Shown piece after piece: positions 16,382-24,492 of a DNA stretch of 49,455 nucleotides. A model generated the notes under the pieces. It was not told the origin of the DNA. It did not search any database and saw only the letters and a program-made list of their open reading frames with translations. The stretch's first letter is position 1; each line of letters begins with the position of its first letter. The position numbers and the translations under genes were made by a program. Source of the stretch: Spirochaetia bacterium (GTDB lineage Bacteria > Spirochaetota > Spirochaetia > Treponematales > Breznakiellaceae); contig BOBI01000001.1 in assembly GCA_026002305.1 (NCBI GenBank), positions 1-49,455 on the forward strand. The letters are read 5' to 3'.

Positions 16382-17505
16382 TAAGACACCAGCTCAATAA
16401 ACCCTTCAAATAATTCTTTTGTTTCACCCGCGCCGAACACCGTTTCGGTGAGCGTCTGCCGCGCTTCCTCTATAAGCTGCCGCCCATGTGCACAGGCGGC
16501 GGTTAAGGCTCCGCTTTCTTCCAAAGCGGTAATAATATTTTCTACGGCGGGGGCATCTATGCCGTCTTTCTTTGCCTCCGCAAAACTCATTTCAACAAAC
16601 TTGCCCCTTTCGGCTAGATTTGAGTTTTTGTTAACCGGCTCATTTAAAAAAATCAGTACCGGCAGACTTTTTTTGCCTTCTACAATATCATCACCGCGTT
16701 TTTTACCGGTAATTCCGCCGCGCAAATTCTTTACATCATCTAAAATTTGAAAACCAACCCCTAATTTCTCCGAGCTATCGCCTAAAATTCTATTTCTTTC
16801 ATGCTTTTTCTCATTTTTAGAAGATCCTCCGGCCGATTCCGCAGCTAAAGAGCCGCAAAGAGCGGAAAATCGGGCTAAAACCCCTGTTTTAAGGCGGCAC
16901 ATCGTTAAATACTGGGCAATGGAAGGCATAAAAGAAGCCTCGCGGTGCCATGCAATGTCCATTGACTGTCCAAGGTGTAGCCTGCGTATATGCCATGCCC
17001 ACAGTTTCCATAATTCAAGTTTGAATATTTCAGGCGCATCCCAATTTTCAATGCAGGTAAGCGGCAAAAAGTACAAAAAGCTGCCGGAATTTATCGCAGT
17101 ATCCTCGCCATATAAAAGGTGAACCGCCGGTTTTCCACGCCGGAGGGGCGAATTATCTTCTATGTCGTCGTGGATAAGACTGGCATTATGGCAAAATTCC
17201 ACCAAAGGCGACAACGGCAGCGCCGCTTCGCCGCCGCCTAATCCATGGCAGATCAGGGTCATTAAAAGGGGCCGCCACCGCTTGCCGCCGCGCTCCAGCA
17301 GGTCCAAAGCAGGCTCCGTAAGCGGCGCCATGCACCGTTTGTGTTCAAAGGCGGAAATATCTACATCGGGAAAAACCTTATTGAACCACGCGAAATCAGG
17401 ATTTTCAGGCAGCGCGCTTGTCAACACGGCTTCTATTTTTAATAGCCTGCGTTTATACTCATCTTTTAAAGGCATTTGCATTGGCATAGTTATAGACATG
17501 ATCAT
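16381..17505 (-). CDS. Polyprenyl diphosphate synthase
   Basis: This is a trans-isoprenyl diphosphate synthase that extends allylic diphosphates with IPP, for example to make a quinone side chain or other long isoprenoid. Visible are GGKRWRP (73-79), the first Asp-rich motif DDIED (113-117) followed by RRGKP, LKTGVL, and the second motif ILDDVKN (254-260) with KRGDDIVEGKKSLP. At 374 residues it is longer than the usual 300-330, with an extended N-terminus and an insert rich in K/E near 225-240. Several Met codons crowd the start. Product chain length cannot be read from the sequence. Confidence 0.88.
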   Translation of the reverse strand: MIMSITMPMQMPLKDEYKRRLLKIEAVLTSALPENPDFAWFNKVFPDVDISAFEHKRCMAPLTEPALDLLERGGKRWRPLLMTLICHGLGGGEAALPLSPLVEFCHNASLIHDDIEDNSPLRRGKPAVHLLYGEDTAINSGSFLYFLPLTCIENWDAPEIFKLELWKLWAWHIRRLHLGQSMDIAWHREASFMPSIAQYLTMCRLKTGVLARFSALCGSLAAESAGGSSKNEKKHERNRILGDSSEKLGVGFQILDDVKNLRGGITGKKRGDDIVEGKKSLPVLIFLNEPVNKNSNLAERGKFVEMSFAEAKKDGIDAPAVENIITALEESGALTAACAHGRQLIEEARQTLTETVFGAGETKELFEGFIELVS

Positions 17506-17536
17506 ATTGTATTTATGAATTGGAGCATGGTATAGA

Positions 17537-18175
17537 ATGGGAAAGAACGAATACGCAAAGCCTGATAGTTGGTCATTAAAAGCGCAAAAAGAAGGCTACC
17601 CTGCCCGCTCGGTTTATAAATTACAGGAAATCGACGAGAAATTTCACCTTTTCCGCCACAATTTTCAAGAAGGCGCGCCGCTATTTAAGGCTCTGGATTT
17701 AGGCGCCGCCCCGGGAAGCTGGAGCCTCTGGACACTGCGGAAGATAAAGAGCGCGGGCTTTGTAACCGCCTGCGACCTGCAGCCACTATCGCGCACCTTT
17801 GACAAAGGCCTTTTTGATGGCGGCAACTTTTTCTTTTTGCAGGGGGATATGACGGTTCCCGAAAATTACGCAAAAATCAGTGGAACAGGGCCTTTTAACC
17901 TTATCATAAGCGACGCCGCCCCCTTTACAAGCGGCAACCGCTCGTTGGATACGGCGCGCTCTCTGGAGCTTGCGGAAAACGCATTGCACTATGGCGAAAC
18001 CTGCCTCCGGCGGGGCGGCAACTTCTGCGTAAAAATCTTTCAGGGCGGCGAAACCGCCGGGTACATAAAAAAATTGCGTCTAATGTTTGGGACGGTGCAA
18101 ACATACAAGCCCAAAGCCTGCCGTAGTTCTTCATTTGAGTTATACGCTATCGGGCTTAAAAAGAAATCCGGTTAG
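17537..18175 (+). CDS. rlmE: 23S rRNA 2'-O-ribose U2552 methyltransferase RlmE
   Basis: RlmE (FtsJ/RrmJ) methylates the ribose of U2552 in 23S rRNA. The 212-residue protein carries the K-D-K-E catalytic tetrad: K28 (SVYKLQEID), D126 (LIISDAAPF), K166 (CVKIFQGGE) and E201 (SSSFELYAIG). The SAM loop LDLGAAPGSWS is at 53-63. It is divergent from the polyprenyl synthase gene, with 31 bases between them. Confidence 0.93.
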   Translation: MGKNEYAKPDSWSLKAQKEGYPARSVYKLQEIDEKFHLFRHNFQEGAPLFKALDLGAAPGSWSLWTLRKIKSAGFVTACDLQPLSRTFDKGLFDGGNFFFLQGDMTVPENYAKISGTGPFNLIISDAAPFTSGNRSLDTARSLELAENALHYGETCLRRGGNFCVKIFQGGETAGYIKKLRLMFGTVQTYKPKACRSSSFELYAIGLKKKSG

Positions 18176-18176
18176 G

Positions 18177-19988
18177 CTAAAAAAAGATTTTTATATGTTC
18201 ATTTTGACTTCGGTGTACGAGTTTTACAAGCAATGTCCTCTCGGACGCCGAATAGGCCCAGCCAGGCGAATTGTAGCGTTCAAATTGAGGATCGGAACGG
18301 TAATCCATATCACGCATCTGTATCTTTTTAAAAGAGCTTATGTTTGAAATCAATAGATAATGCGTCTCTTCCAGCGGAAAACTAACTGAAATATCAAGTA
18401 CATTATTTTCAAACGACGCGCCAATAGATGGCGACATTGTCCACAGCCATACACCGCTTACAACCGTTCCAGCTCCAACGGAATGTGGATAATAATCCGA
18501 TATGCGCAGAAGTTGATAAAGCCGCGTAGGCTCAATGATTCCGGCGCCGGGGCGCGGCGCAAAAGAGCCGTTTTCCGCAAGCGTAAGGAATTCGCTAATG
18601 GATGCATCGGGCGCGGAAAAACTTAAAGCGGAAAGCACCATAGACCGCCCCACCGCGGCCCACTCACTATTTAAAACCGACTCGCCATAAGCGGTAATAG
18701 CCATACCCAAACGGATATTGTAAAGCACATCAACAGTATTTTCGGAAACAACAAAAACATTGCCGTTTACCGCGTCTTTTACAAGCAATTCGGAAACAAT
18801 AGAACGCGCCACAGTAATTAAATAATCAAACGGATTCCCCTCGCCCTTATGCCATGTATTCCAAGCCCACCACCCCTCAAAAATTCCCGCGCATAGATCG
18901 ATGGTAACGCTATCCGGCTCCAATGTCCGTACATATTTTATCGCGTCGTCAAACAAACCTGTTCTGCTGCGCTGGGAAAGGTATTCAAAAAGAAATTCTT
19001 CCCTTAAAATACCAGTTGAATTATTTCTTATAATTGTTGATGTTTTGCCGGTTCGCTCGCGTTCGGACGCGCTTATCGTCCGCAGCGCAAGATCAAGCCG
19101 CCCCAAAAACGTAGATGATAAAAAAGTGCGGTCCTGGCTATTGGTAAAAGAAAGCGGAACATTACTAACCGCGGAACTAAAATTACCACGCCGCGCCGCC
19201 TCGGCAACATACGAAGTAATAGTCAATTCGTTGGTCGAACCGGAAAATACCCGCCTTTCCCATTCAGGAAAAACTTTATCGCACCATAATAAAAGATTCT
19301 CGTCGTAGCGGAACTTTTCCATACCACCGGCGATAATAAAATCAACAGGATTAAAACCGCGTTCTTTCGGAACAATCCGGTAAGCTACAACAGGGTCTTT
19401 ATAACTCAAAGTTAAAAGGGAGCGGTCGGTATCAAGAATGTTTCTATCAAAAATATAGTCCGTGTCATTATAACTAACGGAAATCGACGAGCTGCCCGTA
19501 ACCCTTATTTTTGCGCGCTTTAACGAACGGTAAGGAACCTCTATACCGGCAATCCCTTCCGAAAACACAGCGCTAATAACAAGTTCCTCTACACCATCAT
19601 CAGTTTGAACAAAGAAAGAAATTTCATGCCCATCGGAAAGCCTGAAACGCACCGATTCCTTGGACAAAACCATTTTTACAGGCATCAACGGTTTCTTAAT
19701 GTTTTTTTCGTCAATACCGACCAGTCCGTTCACTTCTTTTGATGTAAGCCTGAATTCCATTCCCCCGAAAAACACACTTACACCATCATAAATAGAATAG
19801 TACCCTTCGCCGTCGCTTTCGCCTTTTTTCTCACCGTCGGCCTGCCTGAAAACACCGCTAACCCGTAAATCACCCAGCTGCCTGCTAAAACTACCCTGCT
19901 TTGCAAATTGAATAATTGACAACGCAATAAAAACTACCGCATAAATAACAATCAAAGATGCAATGCGCGACAATATCGGCTTTCTCAT
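18177..19988 (-). CDS. Membrane-anchored protein, unknown function
   Basis: The protein has 603 residues from the ATG at 19988; an in-frame start 36 bases upstream is possible. One N-terminal helix (ASLIVIYAVVFIALSIIQF) anchors or exports it, and the rest looks soluble and extracytoplasmic. The first half is beta-rich (YSIYDGVSVFFGGMEFRL, IEVPYRSLKRAKIRV) and the second half is helical with hydrolase-like length but no catalytic motif I can name. I believe similar large conserved proteins exist in treponemes, but I cannot assign a function. It ends two bases from the convergent rlmE gene. Confidence 0.75.
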   Translation of the reverse strand: MRKPILSRIASLIVIYAVVFIALSIIQFAKQGSFSRQLGDLRVSGVFRQADGEKKGESDGEGYYSIYDGVSVFFGGMEFRLTSKEVNGLVGIDEKNIKKPLMPVKMVLSKESVRFRLSDGHEISFFVQTDDGVEELVISAVFSEGIAGIEVPYRSLKRAKIRVTGSSSISVSYNDTDYIFDRNILDTDRSLLTLSYKDPVVAYRIVPKERGFNPVDFIIAGGMEKFRYDENLLLWCDKVFPEWERRVFSGSTNELTITSYVAEAARRGNFSSAVSNVPLSFTNSQDRTFLSSTFLGRLDLALRTISASERERTGKTSTIIRNNSTGILREEFLFEYLSQRSRTGLFDDAIKYVRTLEPDSVTIDLCAGIFEGWWAWNTWHKGEGNPFDYLITVARSIVSELLVKDAVNGNVFVVSENTVDVLYNIRLGMAITAYGESVLNSEWAAVGRSMVLSALSFSAPDASISEFLTLAENGSFAPRPGAGIIEPTRLYQLLRISDYYPHSVGAGTVVSGVWLWTMSPSIGASFENNVLDISVSFPLEETHYLLISNISSFKKIQMRDMDYRSDPQFERYNSPGWAYSASERTLLVKLVHRSQNEHIKIFF

Positions 19989-20071
19989 TAATCGAATTTT
20001 AACAAAAAGACAGGCTTTTATCAATTAGCCGCAATAGAGTTCATTCTAAATATCGAAACCGCGTGATATTT

Positions 20072-20395
20072 TCATAGTAACGCTAGATGTATACGAATTA
20101 TGTCATTGACTTTTAACATATCCATTGAAGATAAAATGCCAATCTTATTGCGCAAGCGGCTTTTATCAGCAGTCATTATTTGATTAGCCATCGCTTTGTT
20201 TTGGGTGTTTTTAATAGCAACTAAAGCCTCACCCGGATATATATTGTTAACATTACTTGTAAGAGGAATAACGACAACACGGTCAAGATAGCGGTTAGCA
20301 ATATCGTTGCTGACAATAACCGCAGGACGTGTCTTGCGGATCTCAGATCCTCTGGCGGGATCAAATTCAACCCACCAGACACTTCCTCGAATCAC
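20072..20395 (-). CDS. MazF/PemK-like toxin
   Basis: The 107-residue protein starts MIRGSVWWVEFDPARGSEIR, then KTRPAVIVSND, VVVIPLTSN, and TADKSRLRNKIGILS. This is the MazF/PemK endoribonuclease pattern, including the early G-x-V/I-W-W-x-x-x-x-P-x-x-G-S-E-x-x-K-x-R-P core. Its ATG overlaps the antitoxin stop by four bases (ATGA), the classic arrangement for coupled expression. Confidence 0.92.
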   Translation of the reverse strand: MIRGSVWWVEFDPARGSEIRKTRPAVIVSNDIANRYLDRVVVIPLTSNVNNIYPGEALVAIKNTQNKAMANQIMTADKSRLRNKIGILSSMDMLKVNDIIRIHLALL

Positions 20396-20607
20396 AGACC
20401 ATCGCCTATTAACGCATTACACCATTCACGGGCTTCGCTCTCGTGTTCTTTATCGGCAGCCATAGCCCTATAACCCGCTTCTAAATCCTCATAAACATAG
20501 GGATGCGCCAGATTTGAAATAAAATCACCTATTTTTTGAGGGTCATGCATAACGGCGAGATTCTCATAAACACCTTCGTCAACTGAAATTGTCACCTCTC
20601 TAGGCAT
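20392..20607 (-). CDS. Antitoxin of the MazF-like toxin
   Basis: A 71-residue acidic protein beginning MPREVTISVDEGVYENLAVM, then a linker and a C-terminal acidic region with EHESEAREWCNAL. The size, the position ahead of a MazF-like toxin and the four-base overlap identify it as the antitoxin. Similar proteins follow or precede PemK-type toxins in many genomes. The DNA-binding fold is not obvious, so no specific family is named. A ribosome site (AGGAGAAT) lies just before the ATG. Confidence 0.85.
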   Translation of the reverse strand: MPREVTISVDEGVYENLAVMHDPQKIGDFISNLAHPYVYEDLEAGYRAMAADKEHESEAREWCNALIGDGL

Positions 20608-20674
20608 AAATATTCTCCTCTATATCAATATAACACCGGAGGCAAAAATCAAACAAGTCGTTGCCGCAGGGCAT

Positions 20675-20703
20675 GAACTACCGCGCGGCGAGCCACGCGG
20701 TAT
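20675..20703. repeat. Hairpin repeat, GAACTACCGCGC type
   Basis: GAACTACCGCG followed by CGCGGTATC can fold as ACCGCG/CGCGGT. It matches the left part of the element at 30341-30392. Confidence 0.55.
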
Positions 20704-20743
20704 CAGCTTTTTTTAAAAAAGCTGTCGTTGTATAGGAAATGAT

Positions 20744-20816
20744 TGTACGTGTGTTTTGGTTTAACGCCGAAGAGCGCAGCAAGCTGCGCGGTATTAAACC
20801 AAAACACGGACAATAA
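20744..20816. repeat. Long palindromic repeat element
   Basis: A perfect 14-base inverted repeat (GTGTTTTGGTTTAA at 20751-20764; TTAAACCAAAACAC at 20794-20807) encloses an inner palindrome GCGCAGC-AA-GCTGCGC. The right half (20786-20816, 31 bases) is identical to 30362-30392. It looks like a small non-coding mobile repeat. Confidence 0.7.
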
Positions 20817-20966
20817 ACAGCAGTTTTATTACCTATAAACATCCTTCTTTTTCATTTTTCGTTGTAAAAACAACATACCTAACACGCGAACGGGTTTATA
20901 TTTATTTATATTAAAGCTCATCTTTGTGGTGGGCGGGTGTCAAATATAGGACAGAAGGAGTAAAAA

Positions 20967-22544
20967 ATGTCTGAAATGTTTTGTTTTCAATGTGAACAGA
21001 CTGCCGGCGCGGTGTCGTGCGGCGGGAAAAGCGGCGTTTGCGGGAAGAAAAGCGGAACCGCAAAACTACAGGACGATCTTACCGGCGCATTAATAGCGTC
21101 CGCCATGCTTGCGGAAAAAAATAAAGTTCTACTCAAGAATCATTCCCTTGTAGAAAAGGCTTTATTCTCAACCCTTACCAATGTGAATTTTGATGACGAT
21201 TCAATAGAAAATCTGATAGCTGCCGTCCATGCGGAGTATGCTTCGCATGGCGGCGCGTCAAAATCTTTTCAGGGTTTTGATATGACAAAAATATGGAGCG
21301 CAAACGAAGATATCCGTTCATTAAAATCATTGATCTTATTTGGTTTGCGCGGCATAGCGGCTTATGCCTATCACGCGCGGCAATTAGGATTTTCCAATGA
21401 CGAGGTGAATGGGTTTTATTATAAAGCTCTCGCAGCTGTCGGAAATGACGATTATGGTATGAATGAATTACTGCCGCTTGTAATGGAAACGGGGAAAATT
21501 AATTTTATATGTCTGGAAATGTTGGACAAGGCAAATACTGAAAGTTACGGAACGCCCGCGCCTGCCGCCGTTACATTATGTGTTGAAAAGGGCCCTTTTA
21601 TTGTCGTAAGCGGACACGACCTGCATGATCTTAAATTACTTTTGGAGCAGACAAAAGATAAGGGTGTGAACATTTATACCCATGGTGAAATGTTAATTGC
21701 CCACGCGTATCCTGAACTAAAAAAATATCCGCATTTAAAAGGTCATTTTGGCAGCGCATGGCAAAATCAACAAAAAGAATTTGACAAAATTCCTGCGCCC
21801 ATTCTTTTTACAACAAACTGCATTATGCCGGTAAAGGATTCCTACGGTAATAATGTCTGGACAACAGGGCCTGTCGCTTATCCGTCCACAGTACACATTG
21901 ATGATAAAAAAGATTTTTCAGAGCTTGTTAAAAAAGCCATCCAGCTTGGCGGATACAAGGAAAACCATTCGATGACAGGAAGAAACGGCGGTAAAGAAAT
22001 GACAACCGGATTTTCCGCCGGTACAATTTTGTCGATTGCCGGTACGGTTATCGACGCGGTAAAAAGCGGTGCCATAAAACATTTCTTTCTTGTAGGCGGG
22101 TGTGACGGTGCAAGAGATGATCGCGGATACTATACGGAATTTGTCAAACAAACACCTAACGACACTGTTATCCTGACACTTGGATGCGGAAAATACCGGT
22201 TTAATGACCTTGATTTAGGCACAATAGGCGGCAAAGTCCCCCGGTTATTGGATATGGGACAATGTAACGACGCTTACGGCGCAATTAAAGTCGCGCTTGC
22301 TTTATCACAGGCCTTTTCCTGTGGCGTAAATGATCTGCCGCTTACGCTGGTTATTTCGTGGTATGAGCAAAAAGCGGTTTCCATTCTTTTAACACTGCTG
22401 TATCTGGGTATAAAAAATATTTATTTAGGACCAAGCCTTCCGGCATTTGTTTCGCCTAAGGTAATAAAATATTTATGTGACAATTTTAATATTATGCCGG
22501 TTTCCACACCGGAAGAAGATTTGAAAAAGATTTTTAAAAAATGA
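20967..22544 (+). CDS. hcp: Hybrid-cluster protein (hydroxylamine/NO reductase)
   Basis: Hcp (prismane protein) is a cytoplasmic Fe-S enzyme that deals with nitric oxide or hydroxylamine in anaerobes. The 525-residue protein has the N-terminal cluster cysteines C6, C9, C18 and C25 (FCFQCEQT, CGGKSGVCGK). The hybrid-cluster ligand motifs are also visible: HGEMLIAH, TTNCIMP, GGCDGARDDRGYY and LGCGKYRFN. It appears to be monocistronic, with a hairpin right after it. No Hcr reductase partner is nearby, so the electron donor is unknown. Confidence 0.97.
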   Translation: MSEMFCFQCEQTAGAVSCGGKSGVCGKKSGTAKLQDDLTGALIASAMLAEKNKVLLKNHSLVEKALFSTLTNVNFDDDSIENLIAAVHAEYASHGGASKSFQGFDMTKIWSANEDIRSLKSLILFGLRGIAAYAYHARQLGFSNDEVNGFYYKALAAVGNDDYGMNELLPLVMETGKINFICLEMLDKANTESYGTPAPAAVTLCVEKGPFIVVSGHDLHDLKLLLEQTKDKGVNIYTHGEMLIAHAYPELKKYPHLKGHFGSAWQNQQKEFDKIPAPILFTTNCIMPVKDSYGNNVWTTGPVAYPSTVHIDDKKDFSELVKKAIQLGGYKENHSMTGRNGGKEMTTGFSAGTILSIAGTVIDAVKSGAIKHFFLVGGCDGARDDRGYYTEFVKQTPNDTVILTLGCGKYRFNDLDLGTIGGKVPRLLDMGQCNDAYGAIKVALALSQAFSCGVNDLPLTLVISWYEQKAVSILLTLLYLGIKNIYLGPSLPAFVSPKVIKYLCDNFNIMPVSTPEEDLKKIFKK

Positions 22545-22554
22545 CAGGATGAAC

Positions 22555-22582
22555 ACCCTATCCCCATTAAACGGGATAGGGT
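22555..22582 (+). terminator. Hairpin after hcp
   Basis: ACCCTATCCC (22555-22564), an 8-base loop, and GGGATAGGGT (22573-22582) make a perfect 10-base stem. It is followed by a T-rich but interrupted stretch, so termination is likely but not textbook. Confidence 0.75.
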
Positions 22583-22668
22583 ATGTTATTTAAGATATTC
22601 CGAAAACCTTCCCATCGTACTTACCTACACCGCAAATATTTTGTAAAATGCTAAAAAAGGAGCAGTTT

Positions 22669-23940
22669 ATGGGTAAAACACTTGCGGAAAAGATTTTTGA
22701 CGCGCATGTTATAGACCGTCCGGCAGAGGATACCTGGGTTCTAAAACTTGATGCGGTCTTTTGCCACGAAATAACAACGCCCATCGCGGTGAACGATCTT
22801 GCGGCACGCAATCTTGACAAGGTTTTTGACGCGGCCAAAATTAAGGCTGTTATCGACCATGTTACGCCGGCAAAGGACAGTAAAACCGCCGAGCAAGGCA
22901 AGGTGCTGCGCGACTGGGCGCGCGCTCATAATATTAAAGATTTTTTTGATGTCGGGCGCAACGGAGTTTGCCACGCGATTTTTCCCGAATACGGCTTTGC
23001 CCGTCCGGGTTATACTATTATCATGGGCGACAGCCACACCTGCACCCATGGAGCTTTCGGCGCGTTTGCGGCCGGGGTTGGCACCACGGATCTGGAAGTG
23101 GGTATTTTAAAGGGTGTATGCGCTTTTAAAAAGCCGCAGAGCATAAAAATCAATTTGTTAGGCGATGTCAAAAAAGGCGTTTACCCTAAAGATATAATTC
23201 TGGCGATAATCGCAAAACTTACGGTAAACGGAGCGACGGATCAGGTTATTGAATTCCACGGAAAAGCTGTCGAAAAAATGAGTATGGAAGGCCGCATGAC
23301 ACTTTGCAATATGGCTGTAGAGGCCGGGGCTACAAGCGGTATATGCCAAGGCGACGCGGTTACCGTCGATTACCTCTGGCCGTTTATCGAGCAGGACTAC
23401 GAGACAAAAGAGGCGGCGCTTGCGGACTTTAAAAAATGGCACAGCGATGCGGATGCCGTTTATACAGAGGTTGTTGATATTAACTGCGCCGGTATTGAAC
23501 CGCTTGCGACTGTCGGGTATAAGCCGGATCAGGTTAAAACAATAAGAGAATTAGCCGGTACAAAAATTGATCAGGTGTATATCGGTTCGTGTACAAACGG
23601 ACGTATAGAAGATCTGCGCGAGGCGGCGAAAATTATCAAAGGCAAAAAAATTGCGCATAACGTACGCGCCATCGTATCGCCCGCCACACCCGCTGTCTAC
23701 AAGCAGGCGTTAAAAGAAACACTTATCGACGATTTCATAGAAGCGGGGTTTTGTGTTACGAACCCCACCTGCGGGGCCTGTTTGGGTATGTCTAACGGCG
23801 TTTTGGCGGAAGGTGAAGTCTGCGCCTCCACGACAAACCGCAACTTTTACGGACGCATGGGAAAAGGCGGCATGGTTCACCTGATGAGCCCCGCATCCGC
23901 AGCGGCGGCGGCTATCGCCGGTTGTATAACTGTAATATAA
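22669..23940 (+). CDS. leuC: Aconitase-family dehydratase large subunit (LeuC-type)
   Basis: The ATG at 22669 follows AAAAAGGAGCAG and gives 423 residues, the size of the short LeuC/HacA group. The 4Fe-4S ligands are visible in GSCTNGRIEDL and TNPTCGACLGMSNG. MGDSHTCTHGAFGAFAAGVGTTD is the usual substrate and cluster loop. With LeuD, 18 bases downstream, it should interconvert 2- and 3-isopropylmalate in leucine synthesis. This group also includes homoaconitase-like and other hydro-lyases, and no leuA or leuB is nearby, so the substrate is not certain. Confidence 0.88.
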   Translation: MGKTLAEKIFDAHVIDRPAEDTWVLKLDAVFCHEITTPIAVNDLAARNLDKVFDAAKIKAVIDHVTPAKDSKTAEQGKVLRDWARAHNIKDFFDVGRNGVCHAIFPEYGFARPGYTIIMGDSHTCTHGAFGAFAAGVGTTDLEVGILKGVCAFKKPQSIKINLLGDVKKGVYPKDIILAIIAKLTVNGATDQVIEFHGKAVEKMSMEGRMTLCNMAVEAGATSGICQGDAVTVDYLWPFIEQDYETKEAALADFKKWHSDADAVYTEVVDINCAGIEPLATVGYKPDQVKTIRELAGTKIDQVYIGSCTNGRIEDLREAAKIIKGKKIAHNVRAIVSPATPAVYKQALKETLIDDFIEAGFCVTNPTCGACLGMSNGVLAEGEVCASTTNRNFYGRMGKGGMVHLMSPASAAAAAIAGCITVI

Positions 23941-23958
23941 GTGATGATTGGAGGAAAC

Positions 23959-24483
23959 ATGAAAACATTCGGCGGAAAAGTTTTGTTTTTAGACAGAAGT
24001 GATATAAATACCGACGAGATAATTCCGGCAAAATATTTAAACGAAAGTACAAGACAGGCGTTAAAACCGTTTTTACTGGAAGATTTAAAACTGGAAGGCT
24101 TTAACCCCAAAAATGATATTGCGGGTAAGAGCGCCGTTGTTACACGAAGTAATTTCGGCTGCGGTTCGTCGCGTGAACACGCGCCGTGGGCACTGGAAAT
24201 GAACGGTATCAACATTGTTATAGCGCAGGGCTTTGCGCGTATCTTCCGTCAAAATATGTATAACTGCGGCATGATAGCCTGCGAGCTACCTCCGGGCGTA
24301 ATAGACGATTTATTTAAAACATTTGCGTGTAAAGATACATCGGTTACGGTAGATACACAAAAAGAAACGCTGCATTTTAAATCCGGCACAAGCGAAAAAA
24401 CCGTTCCGTTTAAATTGCAGGGCTTTGAAAAAGACCTTGTTGCGACAGGGGGCTGGGTTGAGTTTGCCGCCAAGCACTATTAA
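23959..24483 (+). CDS. leuD: Aconitase-family dehydratase small subunit (LeuD-type)
   Basis: The 174-residue swivel-domain subunit starts at 23959 after GATTGGAGGAAAC. Motifs are DINTDEIIPAKYL, RSNFGCGSSREHAPWAL and ARIFRQNMYNCGMIA. The substrate loop after the first helix normally reads YLRT-like in isopropylmalate isomerases; here it reads YLNES, followed by a long FLLEDLKLEGF. That is a reason to keep the substrate open. It pairs with the large subunit immediately upstream. Confidence 0.87.
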   Translation: MKTFGGKVLFLDRSDINTDEIIPAKYLNESTRQALKPFLLEDLKLEGFNPKNDIAGKSAVVTRSNFGCGSSREHAPWALEMNGINIVIAQGFARIFRQNMYNCGMIACELPPGVIDDLFKTFACKDTSVTVDTQKETLHFKSGTSEKTVPFKLQGFEKDLVATGGWVEFAAKHY

Positions 24484-24492
24484 ACTATACAC

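Larger units (their letters stand above)
20608..20966. other. Intergenic region with hairpin repeats, upstream of hcp
   Basis: No gene is visible. The left part holds two related hairpin elements (20675-20703 and 20744-20816). The right part is the hcp leader, which has a good ribosome site (AGAAGGAG) but no clear Fnr/HcpR-like palindrome that I could find. Confidence 0.6.
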
